Shown here piece after piece: positions 1 to 9,700 of a stretch of DNA of 64,000 nt. Both the position numbers and the translations under genes were made by a program. The stretch is from Sulfurihydrogenibium azorense Az-Fu1 (GTDB lineage Bacteria > Aquificota > Aquificia > Aquificales > Hydrogenothermaceae), in contig NC_012438.1 of NCBI RefSeq assembly GCF_000021545.1, positions 1,300,003-1,364,002 on the forward strand, written 5' to 3'. The notes under the pieces are model-generated. The model had not been told where the DNA came from. It made no database searches and worked only from the letters and a program-made list of their open reading frames with translations. The stretch's first letter is position 1. Every line of letters starts with the position of its first letter.

Positions 1-1091
1 CCCGACTATGAGGGAATTGAAGCCATAATCGTAAGACAGAAAAATATTTTCTGTCCCTACGTTTTTCTCCCGACTATGAGGGAATTGAAGTTCTTTTGAA
101 TATATATACTTCAGTTTGAAGTCAAAGTTTTTCTCCCGACTATGAGGGAATTGAAGTTTTTCTGATTTTGTTATAATGAAGGAGCCAGTATATGTTTTTC
201 TCCCGACTATGAGGGAATTGAAGTTGTTTGTTTTGTCAGATAGATTGCTAACAACTTCTCGTTTTTCTCCCGACTATGAGGGAATTGAAGTTTGACTCCA
301 GTAAACGGCACTATAGAGAGTACAAAGTTTTTCTCCCGACTATGAGGGAATTGAAGGCAGTTGCATACATCAATTCCGTCACTATCTTGTGGGTTTTTCT
401 CCCGACTATGAGGGAATTGAAGAAAAGATTGCTTGATAGGAACCATGTTTTTTTAATTGTTTTTCTCCCGACTATGAGGGAATTGAAGCGTTTTTTGGAT
501 CGCAATGAGTTACATACTCAACGGGTTTTTCTCCCGACTATGAGGGAATTGAAGATCACCTCCTTTATTAAATAATTTCTACTGCTGGTTAGTTTTTCTC
601 CCGACTATGAGGGAATTGAAGACTTTCCTATATACACTCCCCCGATTATTGCTTCTTCTGTTTTTCTCCCGACTATGAGGGAATTGAAGCACTATTGTAT
701 TTTTAGAATCACAATTTGTACTTAGGGGTTTTTCTCCCGACTATGAGGGAATTGAAGGCAAATGCTGGCATGAACGCTGTCAAGGCCAAGCCCTTGTTTT
801 TCTCCCGACTATGAGGGAATTGAAGTATTTCCCATTTGGAAATAGATGGGTAGATAAATTCGTTTTTCTCCCGACTATGAGGGAATTGAAGTGACGAAAA
901 CAATGTTGTTATTCGCGAGAACGAACAGTTTTTCTCCCGACTATGAGGGAATTGAAGTATACTCGAATTGGGTGGTTGGGGTCCTCCAGTTCCGTTTTTC
1001 TCCCGACTATGAGGGAATTGAAGCTTCATACATGATACTACCTCCTATAAATATAAAAATTGTTTTTCTCCCGACTATGAGGGAATTTTTT
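1..1091. CRISPR. CRISPR array, 17 repeats / 16 spacers, trailer end
   Basis: A 30-bp repeat beginning GTTTTTCTCCCGACT and ending GAGGGAATTGAAG recurs at 1-22 (cut by the window edge), 61, 127, 194, 261, 327, 393, 459, 525, 592, 660, 728, 796, 862, 928, 994 and 1062. Spacers are unique and 36-38 bp long. All repeats I compared are identical except the last, which matches for 26 bases (1062-1087) and then loses its GAAG end to a T-run. That decay marks the trailer end, so the leader and newest spacers should lie left of the window. The ATTGAAG 3' end resembles repeats of type I-B and III systems in thermophiles, but no cas gene is present, so the type is not assignable. Repeat-encoded open frames on both strands are artefacts. 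Confidence 0.98.
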
Positions 1092-1203
1092 ATATCTTTT
1101 ACTCCCCAAAATCTCTCTAAATTTTTCCCTGATTAACAATCTGGAAAAACTCATTATTAGCATATATAATATTTTCAAATCCAAATTCCGGAGTAAAAAC
1201 AGC

Positions 1204-1992
1204 TTGAAAGATATTACACAGTTTCTTAAAGCCAAAGAGACAGGACAAAAAATAACGATGGTATCTACCTACGACTACTGGTCTGCCAAACTTTGTGAAG
1301 AAGCCGGAATAGATGCCATACTTGTTGGAGATTCCCTTGGAATGGTTATTCAAGGAAACAACTCAACCCTACCTGTCTCATTAGAGGAGATGATTTACCA
1401 CACCAAAGCAGTTAGAAAAGGAGCACCAAACACCTTTATAGTCGTAGATATGCCATTTATGAGTTATCATACATCAGTAGAAGAAGCTGTTAAAAATGCA
1501 GGCAGAGTTATAAAAGAGACAGGAGCAAACGCAGTTAAGTTAGAAGGAGCTGGCATAGTTTTAGAAATAACAAAAAAATTAGTGTCCATAGGAATACCAG
1601 TAATGGGACATTTAGGATTGACACCCCAATTTATAAACCTGTTTGGAGGTTATAAAGTTCAAGGAAAAACCATAGACAGTAGAAAAAGAATATTGGAAGA
1701 TGCAAAAGCTTTAGAAGAAGCAGGAGTATTTTCCATAGTTTTAGAAGCTGTCCCTTCAGATTTAGCCAAAACAATTACAGACAGTTTAAAAATACCCACA
1801 ATAGGAATAGGAGCCGGAAAAGACACAGACGGACAGATACTGGTTTTCCACGACTTAATAGGAGTATTTGAAAAAACACCTAAATTCGTAAAAAGATACC
1901 TTGAAGCAGGTAAGTTAATAAAGCAAGCTTTATCTTCTTACAATCAAGAGGTAAAAGATGGAAAATTCCCAACAGAAGAATATTCATATTAA
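1204..1992 (+). CDS. panB: 3-methyl-2-oxobutanoate hydroxymethyltransferase
   Basis: This cytosolic enzyme makes ketopantoate from 2-oxoisovalerate and methylene-THF, the first committed step to pantothenate and CoA. The 262-residue length is normal for PanB. Family signatures are the N-terminal KDITQFLKAKE block, VSTYDYWSAK, VGDSLGMV (metal-binding Asp), MPFMSYHTS, VKLEGA, MGHLGLTPQ and GIGAGKDTDGQILVFHD. The start is TTG at 1204 with a GGAG at 1190-1193; no upstream ATG fits. It leads a tightly overlapping run of six plus-strand genes, 112 bp after the CRISPR trailer, which should hold its promoter. Identity is secure; the non-ATG start is the only soft point. Confidence 0.96.
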   Translation: MKDITQFLKAKETGQKITMVSTYDYWSAKLCEEAGIDAILVGDSLGMVIQGNNSTLPVSLEEMIYHTKAVRKGAPNTFIVVDMPFMSYHTSVEEAVKNAGRVIKETGANAVKLEGAGIVLEITKKLVSIGIPVMGHLGLTPQFINLFGGYKVQGKTIDSRKRILEDAKALEEAGVFSIVLEAVPSDLAKTITDSLKIPTIGIGAGKDTDGQILVFHDLIGVFEKTPKFVKRYLEAGKLIKQALSSYNQEVKDGKFPTEEYSY

Positions 1993-2563
1993 AATATCAA
2001 AAAACCTCTTTGACGCTATACCTTACATAAAAGAAGGTAAGTTAGTTGTGGCAAAAACAGACACTATCTACGGCATACTTGCAGATGCATTAAACAAAGA
2101 AGCTGTTGAAAAAATATACAAAATCAAAGGAAGACCAGAAGACAAACCCTTTATAATCCTAATACCTTCTTCACATGATTTAAAAAAGTTTAACGTAAAA
2201 CCAGACCCACAAGGAGAAAAAATACTAAATATAAAAGGCATTACAGTAATATTTGATATAGAAGACCCTACAGGAGAGTTTTACTATTTACACAGAGGCA
2301 AAAACTCGTTAGCCTTTAGGATTCCAGATGACCCTGTTTTCCTATCTTTCTTAAAAGAGTTAGGAAGACCCGTTGTTGCACCCAGTGCAAACCCATCAGA
2401 CCTACAACCTGCCGAAGATATAGAGAAAGCCATAGAATACTTTAAAGACAGTATAGACCTTTACATTGACAGTGGAAAGGTTGAAAAAAACGTTCCCTCA
2501 ACTATAGTAAAAGTAGAAAACGGTAAAATAAAAGTAATTAGAGAAGGAAGTAAGAGGTTGTGA
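1958..2563 (+). CDS. tsaC: Threonylcarbamoyl-AMP synthase family protein (Sua5/YciO/YrdC)
   Basis: The 201-residue protein is a single YrdC domain. Proteins of this family make threonylcarbamoyl-AMP from threonine, bicarbonate and ATP for the t6A37 modification of ANN-decoding tRNAs. Diagnostic blocks are KTDTIYGILADA near residue 27, KIYKIKGRPEDKPFIILI, the SLAFRIPDD strand and VVAPSANPSDLQPA. It lacks the C-terminal Sua5 domain, so it is the short TsaC/YrdC form; a YciO-type paralogue cannot be excluded. The ATG lies 35 bp inside panB and is preceded by AGAGGT at 1948-1953, which supports this start and translational coupling. Confidence 0.88.
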   Translation: MENSQQKNIHIKISKNLFDAIPYIKEGKLVVAKTDTIYGILADALNKEAVEKIYKIKGRPEDKPFIILIPSSHDLKKFNVKPDPQGEKILNIKGITVIFDIEDPTGEFYYLHRGKNSLAFRIPDDPVFLSFLKELGRPVVAPSANPSDLQPAEDIEKAIEYFKDSIDLYIDSGKVEKNVPSTIVKVENGKIKVIREGSKRL

Positions 2564-2564
2564 A

Positions 2565-2957
2565 ATGCAAATAAAAACCCATCTAAAGATAGACAACTCT
2601 CTAAGTGGATACCCTCTATCCATAGAAGAAGGCAAAACTGCCACCGTAAAACTCATTACAGACCAAAGAATGGTAGCCGATGAAAAAGGACTTATACACG
2701 GAGGATTTATCTTCTCAGCTGCAGATTACTGTGCTATGATTACTGTTAACCATCCTAACGTAGTTTTAGGTAGCTCAGAGGTAAAGTTTTTAAAACCACT
2801 AAAGTTAGGTCAAAATGCAATCTTCCAAAGTCAAGTCCTGTCTCAAGAAGGAAAAAAAGTTATGGTAAAAGTAGTAGGATACATTGAAGACACTAATGGA
2901 CAGTTTTTTGAAGGAATGTTTAAATGTTATATTTTAGATAAGCATGTACTGGAATGA
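2565..2957 (+). CDS. Hot-dog fold acyl-CoA thioesterase-like protein
   Basis: A 130-residue protein with the PaaI/FcoT-type hot-dog layout: a central helix with the HGGFIFSAADYCAM motif (residues about 45-58), followed by VVLGSSEVKFLKPLKLGQ. Such proteins hydrolyse acyl-CoA or acyl-ACP thioesters in the cytosol. Its substrate cannot be read from sequence. Its position between a tsaC-like gene and bioW raises the possibility that it acts on a pimeloyl or other acyl thioester, but this is guilt by association only. It begins 1 base after the upstream stop and overlaps bioW by 4 bases. Confidence 0.8.
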   Translation: MQIKTHLKIDNSLSGYPLSIEEGKTATVKLITDQRMVADEKGLIHGGFIFSAADYCAMITVNHPNVVLGSSEVKFLKPLKLGQNAIFQSQVLSQEGKKVMVKVVGYIEDTNGQFFEGMFKCYILDKHVLE

Positions 2958-3691
2958 AAGAGTACTTCTCTGTAAAAATGAGAGCAAGCTTACAAGGAAG
3001 ACACGTTTCAGGAGCTGAGAGGATAGTCTTAAAAGAAGATTTACCTACAGTTATAAGCCAACTTTCCCAAAGACCAAAAGAGTATGACTCTTTAAATATA
3101 AAAGTAGAGAAGATAAATGATTTAAATTACATAGAAAAAAGCTTAAACGTAAAAACAATTAACGTAAAAGACTGGATAGAAGGAAATAAAGTAGCAGTTG
3201 AAATCTTACAAAATCAAGGAGTAGATAAAAAAATAGCAGAAAAGTATATAAATCTTATCCATCAGGGAGCTGTAAACGGAGAAAATATGAGAGGTGCAAT
3301 GATAGTAAATCTATCAGGAGAAAGAGTAGAAAAAGATAAAACCAGAGGAATAAGAACTGTTAATATAGATTTTGAAGATAGAAAAGCTATCACAGAACTT
3401 TTAAAAGAAAAAGGCTACACAGAAAGAACAGTAGATGCCCTTGCTTTGGCAACAAAAACTTTGAATCATCCAGACATAGTAGCAGAATACTGTATATCAG
3501 ACGACCCAAGCTATACAACAGGCTACGTTGCAACCAAAACTACATACTACCGTATAAATCCCTTAAAACAACTCTCAAATGAAAAAGGTGGTAGAATATA
3601 CTTTGTAAAAGATACAGCAAATATAGAAGATATTTACCAATACTTAGAAAGTGAAGCATTTTTGATAAAACAGTTAGGGGATTTACAGTGA
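2954..3691 (+). CDS. bioW: 6-carboxyhexanoate-CoA ligase (pimeloyl-CoA synthetase)
   Basis: BioW activates free pimelate to pimeloyl-CoA with ATP, feeding the BioF-BioA-BioD-BioB steps of biotin synthesis. The 245-residue length is typical. Family blocks seen are FSVKMRASLQGRHVSGAERIV at the N-terminus (residues about 5-25), VNGENMRGAMIV, KDKTRGIRTVNIDF, DALALATKTLNHPDIVAE and YRINPLKQLSNEKGGRIYFV. ATG at 2954 overlaps the thioesterase stop (ATGA). Unusually, it is followed directly by BioH- and BioC-like genes, which belong to a different way of making the pimelate moiety. Confidence 0.95.
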   Translation: MKEYFSVKMRASLQGRHVSGAERIVLKEDLPTVISQLSQRPKEYDSLNIKVEKINDLNYIEKSLNVKTINVKDWIEGNKVAVEILQNQGVDKKIAEKYINLIHQGAVNGENMRGAMIVNLSGERVEKDKTRGIRTVNIDFEDRKAITELLKEKGYTERTVDALALATKTLNHPDIVAEYCISDDPSYTTGYVATKTTYYRINPLKQLSNEKGGRIYFVKDTANIEDIYQYLESEAFLIKQLGDLQ

Positions 3692-4326
3692 GAAAGATTT
3701 TCATTCACGGATGGGGATTTTCTAAAAATATATGGAGTAATTACTTTTACTTAGATGACGCAGAATTTTTAAGCCTTCCTTTTCACGGTGGAAGCAGAGA
3801 ATATACATCTATAGAGTCTTTTGCAGACTATTTATCTAAAAGTATAAATCAACCTACAACTTTGATAGGGTGGTCTCTTGGAGCTTCTGTCAGTGTTTTA
3901 ACTGCTTTAAAAAATAAGAATGTAAAAAAGTTAATACTAATTGGTTTTAGTCCTAAGTTTGAAGATGAGAAACTTGGAAGTCCAAAGGCAAGTATAAAAG
4001 CATTTATGTTAAACCTTAAAAAAGATTTTGAAAAAACAGTTAGAAACTTTAGAGTATCAGCGGTAGAAAAAGACCCTTTATGTCCTGTTCCTGAAAAAGA
4101 AGGTAGTATTGCACTACTTAACGACTTTATAAGTTTAGACCTAAGAGAGGCTTTAGAAAGTGTAGAATGTGAGACCCACATATTACACGGTATAAATGAT
4201 AAGATAGTAAATAAAGAAGCTGCATTTTTTACTAACCAAAAAATAAAAAACAGTCAACTTTACCTGTTTGACTCTCACCATGCACCATTTTTAGATAGGG
4301 ATGTGTTAGAAATTGTCTATCAGTAA
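3688..4326 (+). CDS. bioH: BioH-like alpha/beta hydrolase (pimeloyl-ACP methyl ester esterase candidate)
   Basis: This 212-residue alpha/beta hydrolase has the catalytic triad in the expected order: nucleophile elbow GWSLGA (Ser about residue 63), Asp in LHGINDKIV and His in DSHHAPFLD. The FIHGWGFSKNIW start and the GWSLGA and HAPF motifs match the BioH type rather than the DUF452 BioG type. In the BioC-BioH route this enzyme removes the methyl ester from pimeloyl-ACP and stops chain elongation. It is shorter than E. coli BioH, with a reduced lid. The start is GTG at 3688 overlapping the bioW stop (GTGA). The gene name rests on motifs plus the adjacent bioC-like gene. Confidence 0.78.
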   Translation: MRKIFIHGWGFSKNIWSNYFYLDDAEFLSLPFHGGSREYTSIESFADYLSKSINQPTTLIGWSLGASVSVLTALKNKNVKKLILIGFSPKFEDEKLGSPKASIKAFMLNLKKDFEKTVRNFRVSAVEKDPLCPVPEKEGSIALLNDFISLDLREALESVECETHILHGINDKIVNKEAAFFTNQKIKNSQLYLFDSHHAPFLDRDVLEIVYQ

Positions 4327-5026
4327 AAGCAGAGTAAAAACATCTTTTACAAAAGCTATTAAAAGTTATGAAAATCATATTTATGTCCAAAAACAGACTG
4401 CTGTTAAACTCTCTGAGCTTTCTAAAGATTTGGAAGGTTTTGGTATAGATTTAGGCTGTGGAACAGGAATACTTAGCACTCTTTTAGATAAGAATGTTAT
4501 AGGTTTAGATATATCCTTCAGTATGGCAAAAAGTTATAAGGATAAAAATCTAAAAGTTGTAGTAGGAGACATAGAAAATATACCTTTTAAAGCAAACACT
4601 TTTGATTTTGCGGTCTCAAATTTTGCTCTACACTGGACTAATTTAGAAAAAAGTTTTAAAGAGATAAGCAGAGTTTTAAAAAAAGAAGGAAAATTTTTAT
4701 TTTGTATGCCTATAGAAAACAGTTTTAAAGTGGTTGAAGAGATTTTAGGAGAGAAAAACTTTGATTTTGTCTCTGTAGAAACCTTACTTAAAATGTTATC
4801 CTATAACTTTGACATACAGTATTTAGAAACAAAAGAGTACAACTTAGAGTTTAAATCGGGATTGGATTTACTTCTACATCTTCACCTTACAGGCTCCTCT
4901 GTAGGAAAAGTTGGAAGTACAGTAGGAGAAAAGAGAAAGATTTACAAAAAGTTTTCAAGTTATAAAAAACCTTTAACTTTAAACTTTAACGTGGTTTTTA
5001 TAAAAGCTGTTAATCTCCAATCTTAA
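4313..5026 (+). CDS. bioC: BioC-like malonyl-ACP O-methyltransferase
   Basis: A 237-residue class I SAM methyltransferase. It begins with the BioC-like stretch SRVKTSFTKAIKSYENHIYVQKQ, followed by motif I GIDLGCGTGIL, VIGLDIS, the GDIENIPF acidic loop and SNFALHW. BioC methylates malonyl-ACP so that fatty acid synthase can build a pimeloyl chain. The start is TTG at 4313, inside the 3' end of the bioH-like gene; no ATG gives the family N-terminus. The last gene of the plus-strand run, its 3' end overlaps the convergent ferredoxin gene by 17 bp. Confidence 0.83.
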   Translation: MSISKSRVKTSFTKAIKSYENHIYVQKQTAVKLSELSKDLEGFGIDLGCGTGILSTLLDKNVIGLDISFSMAKSYKDKNLKVVVGDIENIPFKANTFDFAVSNFALHWTNLEKSFKEISRVLKKEGKFLFCMPIENSFKVVEEILGEKNFDFVSVETLLKMLSYNFDIQYLETKEYNLEFKSGLDLLLHLHLTGSSVGKVGSTVGEKRKIYKKFSSYKKPLTLNFNVVFIKAVNLQS

Positions 5027-6092
5027 GAAGTTCTCTTAACTCATCTTCAAGTTGTCTACACCTTGGACAGACTGTTGTATCTCCTTTGTAAGAGAAAGGC
5101 ACTAAACATTCACTACAAGGTATCATTACATGTTCTGCTAAAACTTTATACTTTTTAGATACAAAGTCCGAAATGTAGAGCTTTTCTTCTAAATGGATAC
5201 ATTTTTCAGGGCATACATCGTGACATATTCTACACTTTATACATAGAGATGGGCTAAATAAAACTTTTAATTTACTATCACTTGATGTTAGAGCTCCCGT
5301 AGGACAGACGTTATAACATACAGAGCAGTTAGTACAGCTGCTGTCTATCCATTTATCCGATGAAAACTCTATCTTATCAACTTCGAAGTATTTATCTTCT
5401 GTGTCTACTTTAGATAAAGCGTTAATTAAAATATCTCTTTTAACAGGATAAACTTTTTCACTGACTATATTTTTAAATTCCCTGTCTCCTGTTTGAGATT
5501 CATCTATAGGTGGAAGTTTATCAGCTACAGCCCAAAAAGCTAAAGAAGCTGTTTGTTTTACAAACATTTTTAAGAAAGACCTTCTTTTATTCTCTTTAAT
5601 TTCAGGTTTTTCGTAGCCTACCTCTTGAGTTTTAACTCTGTAGTCTACACCGGCAGCATCAAGGATGTAGTTTGCTTTTTCTACGTTTTTGTTTATTAAA
5701 TCTATCTGTTTTCCTATACTACAGTTTTGACAGTGTTTTATATCTAAAATAATATCTCTTTCTTTTTCTATACAGAGAGCTGATAGATAATTTTCATCTA
5801 AGGCTGAAAGGCATGGAACGTTTAACTTACAGCTTATTAAGTTATTATCGTCCTCTATAAATTTAAAGTAGAATTCGGGTAAATCAAAGCCTTGGATTTT
5901 ATAGCTTTCTGTAGGACAGTTTCCTACGCAAGCACCACAGTTTATACAGTTTTCATAGTTTACTTTTATTTTATCGTTTTCTAACGTTATAGTGTTTTCT
6001 ACGGGACAAACATCAACACACCTTCTACAGTCTGCATACCTATAGTAAACCCTTACACAAGAGTATACATCAAAGGATAATCTAACTGACAT
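5010..6092 (-). CDS. Polyferredoxin with four [4Fe-4S] motifs and a C-terminal zinc ribbon
   Basis: The 360-residue soluble protein carries four CxxCxxxCP-type binuclear ferredoxin half-motifs. Two are near the N-terminus (CRRCVDVCPVE and CINCGACVGNCP) and two near residues 255-300 (CTNCSVCYNVCP and CIKCRICHDVCP). A CSEC...CPRC zinc-ribbon pair lies at the end. A basic ENKRRSFLKMFVK stretch followed by a short hydrophobic run sits mid-protein. It resembles NapF/NapG-like or maturation ferredoxins that accompany molybdoenzymes. It is the last gene of the sulfur cluster and overlaps the TorD-like gene by 11 bp, so it probably delivers electrons to, or helps assemble, the adjacent complex. The exact function is unknown. 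Confidence 0.8.
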   Translation of the reverse strand: MSVRLSFDVYSCVRVYYRYADCRRCVDVCPVENTITLENDKIKVNYENCINCGACVGNCPTESYKIQGFDLPEFYFKFIEDDNNLISCKLNVPCLSALDENYLSALCIEKERDIILDIKHCQNCSIGKQIDLINKNVEKANYILDAAGVDYRVKTQEVGYEKPEIKENKRRSFLKMFVKQTASLAFWAVADKLPPIDESQTGDREFKNIVSEKVYPVKRDILINALSKVDTEDKYFEVDKIEFSSDKWIDSSCTNCSVCYNVCPTGALTSSDSKLKVLFSPSLCIKCRICHDVCPEKCIHLEEKLYISDFVSKKYKVLAEHVMIPCSECLVPFSYKGDTTVCPRCRQLEDELRELLKIGD

Positions 6093-6726
6093 TTTCTAAT
6101 TCCTCTAACTGCTGAAGTATGTACTCGTAATCTGACATTATAAACTCAAGGGTTGTTTGACAGACATCGTAGTAAAAAGGTGTTTCTGCCATATCTCTTG
6201 CTGCTAGTAAGTATATAGGAGCCCACTGTAATAGATGTTCTTCCATAAACCTTTTTTGAAGCTGCAAGTACTTTTTTTCTTCTTCTTCGTTGTTTATTGA
6301 GTAAGCTGTAAGTTGTTCTTTTATAAGTGTTATCATAAATTCAAGTTCTATGGCTATGTGGTCTGGAGATAGGACTCTTGTTTTGTTTAGGTCTATCTCA
6401 TATCCGTTTTCTAAGTAAAATTGTAATGTAGGATTTGTAGGGGTTGGGTTTATATGTCCTTCATCATTCATAAAAACGGACTGATAAGGGTATGCATTAA
6501 GTATAAAAACGGTGGTATAATCTACGTTCAGGTCTTCATCTATAAGTTGTTTAGTTGTTTTTGTTTTAAAAACTTCCCAGTCCTTTGTGTTTGGGAAAAG
6601 GTCTAACAACTCTGGGGTATACTTTATTTTATCTAACAATTCTTCGTCTACTTCCTCAACTAAAAGCCTTGATAAAAAAGCGTACATGTTTATTCTTGCT
6701 TGGTTTTCTGTTATTTTTTCATCCAT
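6082..6726 (-). CDS. TorD/DmsD-family molybdoenzyme chaperone
   Basis: A 214-residue all-helical protein of the TorD family. These chaperones bind Tat signal peptides and promote molybdenum-cofactor insertion. Recognisable features are the YPYQSVFMNDEGHINP block and the SPDHIAIELEFM signature. The start is ATG at 6726 with AGGAGA just upstream. It lies directly behind the large Tat-exported molybdoprotein but is separated from it by a terminator-like hairpin (6745-6766), which fits a chaperone needed in smaller amounts than its client. The likely client is the 6774-9989 protein; the type II alpha subunit farther upstream lacks a Tat signal. Confidence 0.87.
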   Translation of the reverse strand: MDEKITENQARINMYAFLSRLLVEEVDEELLDKIKYTPELLDLFPNTKDWEVFKTKTTKQLIDEDLNVDYTTVFILNAYPYQSVFMNDEGHINPTPTNPTLQFYLENGYEIDLNKTRVLSPDHIAIELEFMITLIKEQLTAYSINNEEEEKKYLQLQKRFMEEHLLQWAPIYLLAARDMAETPFYYDVCQTTLEFIMSDYEYILQQLEELENVS

Positions 6727-6737
6727 TGATTTCTCCT

Positions 6738-6766
6738 AATAAAAAAGCGGGTTTTTCAACCCGCTT
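6738..6766 (-). terminator. Terminator-like hairpin between molybdoprotein and torD-like gene
   Basis: A perfect 9-bp stem (AAGCGGGTT / AACCCGCTT, 6745-6753 with 6758-6766) has a 4-nt loop and, read on the minus strand, is followed by a run of about six U. It lies 8 bp after the molybdoprotein stop and before the TorD start, so it probably lowers read-through into torD. Confidence 0.75.
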
Positions 6767-6773
6767 AATAGAT

Positions 6774-9700
6774 TTACGCTGATGGGAATTTCCAATATTC
6801 GTCATCAATTGGGAACCAAGGTCTTGGCATCCACTTAGGTCTTCTTAAACCACCTGGCTGGTAGTTTGGTCTTGTAAGCTGGTCTCTCCACGCTTTGTAA
6901 ACTTCCCAAGTTTTGTTTATATCTACAAATACATCTCCTATCTTATCTTCAGGACCTGCTTTCTCTATTAAAACTTTCTTGTGCCAGCATTGCATACCTG
7001 ATAGTGGGTCTGGGTTTGCTGGGAAAACTGCGTTTTGGAATACTCCCGTTGTTCCTTTCCACCATATTTGCTCTGTGTCTTTGTTAAACTCAGGGAACTG
7101 CCAAGATTTAAATGGTTTTACACCTTCCTTAGTTCTCATAAAAAACTGGTTACCTTTTTGTTGAATATCTACCAATACAGAACCCATTCTCATTACACCA
7201 AGTTCGTGTTTAAATCCATCTACTTTTACTTCGTTTACCAATCTCCATCTACCGTTATGGTGAGAGCATGCTACCACTCCGGGTCTTGTGGCCTGTGTAG
7301 GCATAGCCATTGCAACAAAGTATCCTGTTTCTATACCTGTTAAAGTATCTACAACTCTAACTTTTACAGCATCTCCTCTTTTGATACCTAACCTTTTAGC
7401 ATCTTTTTCGTATATCCATAGTGGGTTGTGGTTTTGTCCTATTTCCATAAGCCATTTTGAGTTTATTGACCTTGTGTGTATTAGATAAGGAAGTCTGTAA
7501 ATCGGGTTTAAAACAAACGCATTTTCTTCTTTTATATAATCATGGTGTACTTGGGATACAATGTGAATCATCTGTTTTCTTTCTTCAGCGTTTCTTGGAT
7601 ATATAGGTATTGCATACTCAGGCCATTTCCACTCTTTTAAAGTTGGAGAGTAAAACTCTATAAGTCCAGAAGGGGTTTTAAATCCGTTTACTATTTTTCC
7701 ATCTTTGACTATTCCTATCTTGTGTTTTTTTCCACCTTCTTCTACGTGGTAAGCTATATCATTTTCTATTTTTACCTCATTTTCTGGTATCCATTTTCCA
7801 TCGTATTGATAAGCTTTTTTCTCAGGATCGTAAGGTAATGGTTTTTCGTGAACGTTGTAAACATCCGTTGCCTCTGTCCAAGCTCCTCTGTCTCTCATAT
7901 ATTCGTAAGGAGTTATACCAAGCTGCTGGCATACTTCACTGAGTTTTGGTAGTGTTGAAAATGCAGCGTTGTAGTATTCTTCCATGGTAACAGGTTTACC
8001 TGGGTTTTGTTTTGATTCCCAGTATTTTCTTATACCTAAAGATCCATCTGGGTCAATTGCAAATGCCAAGTTTACAAAAAACTCATCTTCTTCCCATATT
8101 TCCCCTAAACCTACTTTTTTATGAGCTTCTAACGTAGCTTTAGCTGGGTCGTTTGGTTTCCAACCCATCTTTTGTAGTGCAACTCTTAAAACAGGTTGTC
8201 TAAATCCTGTCCACTTTTCCGGTTTAGTAGGTTCTGAGTGTTGGTCGTGTCTCTCTCCAGCAAGTCCCATAGGTAAAATGTAATCACAGTAAAATGCAGT
8301 TTCAGACCATATAGGAGACAAGTATACAGTTAAACCAAACCTATTTTCATCTTTTAGAGCTTCTACCCATCTAAAACCATCAGGGTTAATCCATACTGGG
8401 TTGTAAATTCTTGAAAACCACACTTCTACTTTATCAGGTATTTTAAGACCTTTTTCTTTCCATTTGTTTCTCCACTCATCATCCATCACTAAGTGAGGTA
8501 AGAGATAACTAAGTTCGTAAGCTGATAAAGGCCACTCTGGAGGCCACTCAAGTTCATTCCATGCTTTAACTGGTTCAGGAGTATCAGCCATACATGCACT
8601 ACCACCTTTATCACCAATAGATATTGTATGCCATTTGTACCATCCTACTCCACCTACGTTACCTATAGCACCCATGAAAGCCATAAGTATTGTTCCTGTT
8701 CTACCAGCTCCCATCCATCCGCCCCTGTTTCCAGCTGCAACTGCTCTCCAGTGGTACTGAGTTATTCTATCTCCGGCCCAAAGTATCAATTCGTAAAGTT
8801 TTTCTAACATAGATACTGGAATTTTTGCTTCTTGTGCAGCCCATTCGAAGGTGTAATCTTTGTAGAGGTCTTTTAAAACTGCAACAAAGTCTTCAAAAGA
8901 GTTTCCGGAAGGTACTTCAGTTAGGAATCCTTTTTCTTTTAAGAAGTTTAAGTAATCTTTGTCTTCTATAAACTGTTTCCAGTTAAACCATCTTTTTACA
9001 AACTCCTTATTGAACTTTTCTTCTTTTACAATCCTGCTTATCATTGCAAGGTTTATTGCAGCTTCTGTTCCAGGCCAAGCAGGTATCCAAAGGTCTGCCA
9101 TTCCTGCAGAGTTTGACAGCCTTGGGTCTATAACTACAAGTTTTGCACCTTTTGCCCTTGCATCTGCTATGTATCCTGCATGTTGCTGGTAGTAGTGTCC
9201 TGCATCTGCAGCGTGAGAAGATACAAGAAGTATTAATCTACTGTTTGCAAAGTCCGGAGATGTTCTATCATCTCCTACAGTGACTATGTTTCCAAATCTT
9301 CCGTTTGAAGAACATATGTTTGTGTGAGAGTTTCTACCATCTACTCCCCATGACCAAACAACTCTTTTTACATGAAAACCGTTTTCATTCGGTCTTCCTA
9401 CTTGGTATATGATTTGTTTTTTAGATATTTCATCTCCTTTAAGGAGAACTTCTCTCATTCTCTTACCAATTGTCTCTAAAGCTTCTTCCCAAGTGGTTCT
9501 AACCCACTTATTTTCACCTCTTTTACTTCCAGGAGCTCTCTTTAGAGGGAATGGTATTCTATCAGGGTCGTACATTTGAGAAAGTGCTGCGTATCCTTTT
9601 GCACAGTTTCTTCCTCTTGACCCAGAGTGGAAAGGATTACCCATAAACTTTCTAACAGTTAGAGTGTCTTTATCTATCCAAGCTGTTAAACCACATGCAG

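Noticed and set aside
207-1235. Open frames on both strands across the CRISPR array, some with repeated LQFPHSREKN or RVFLPTMREL blocks
   Set aside because: They are translations of the 30-bp repeats and spacers; no start sites or coding pattern.
4313-4315. Later ATG start for the BioC-like protein
   Set aside because: The family N-terminus (SRVKTSFTKAIKSYENH) precedes any in-frame ATG, so the TTG start is needed.
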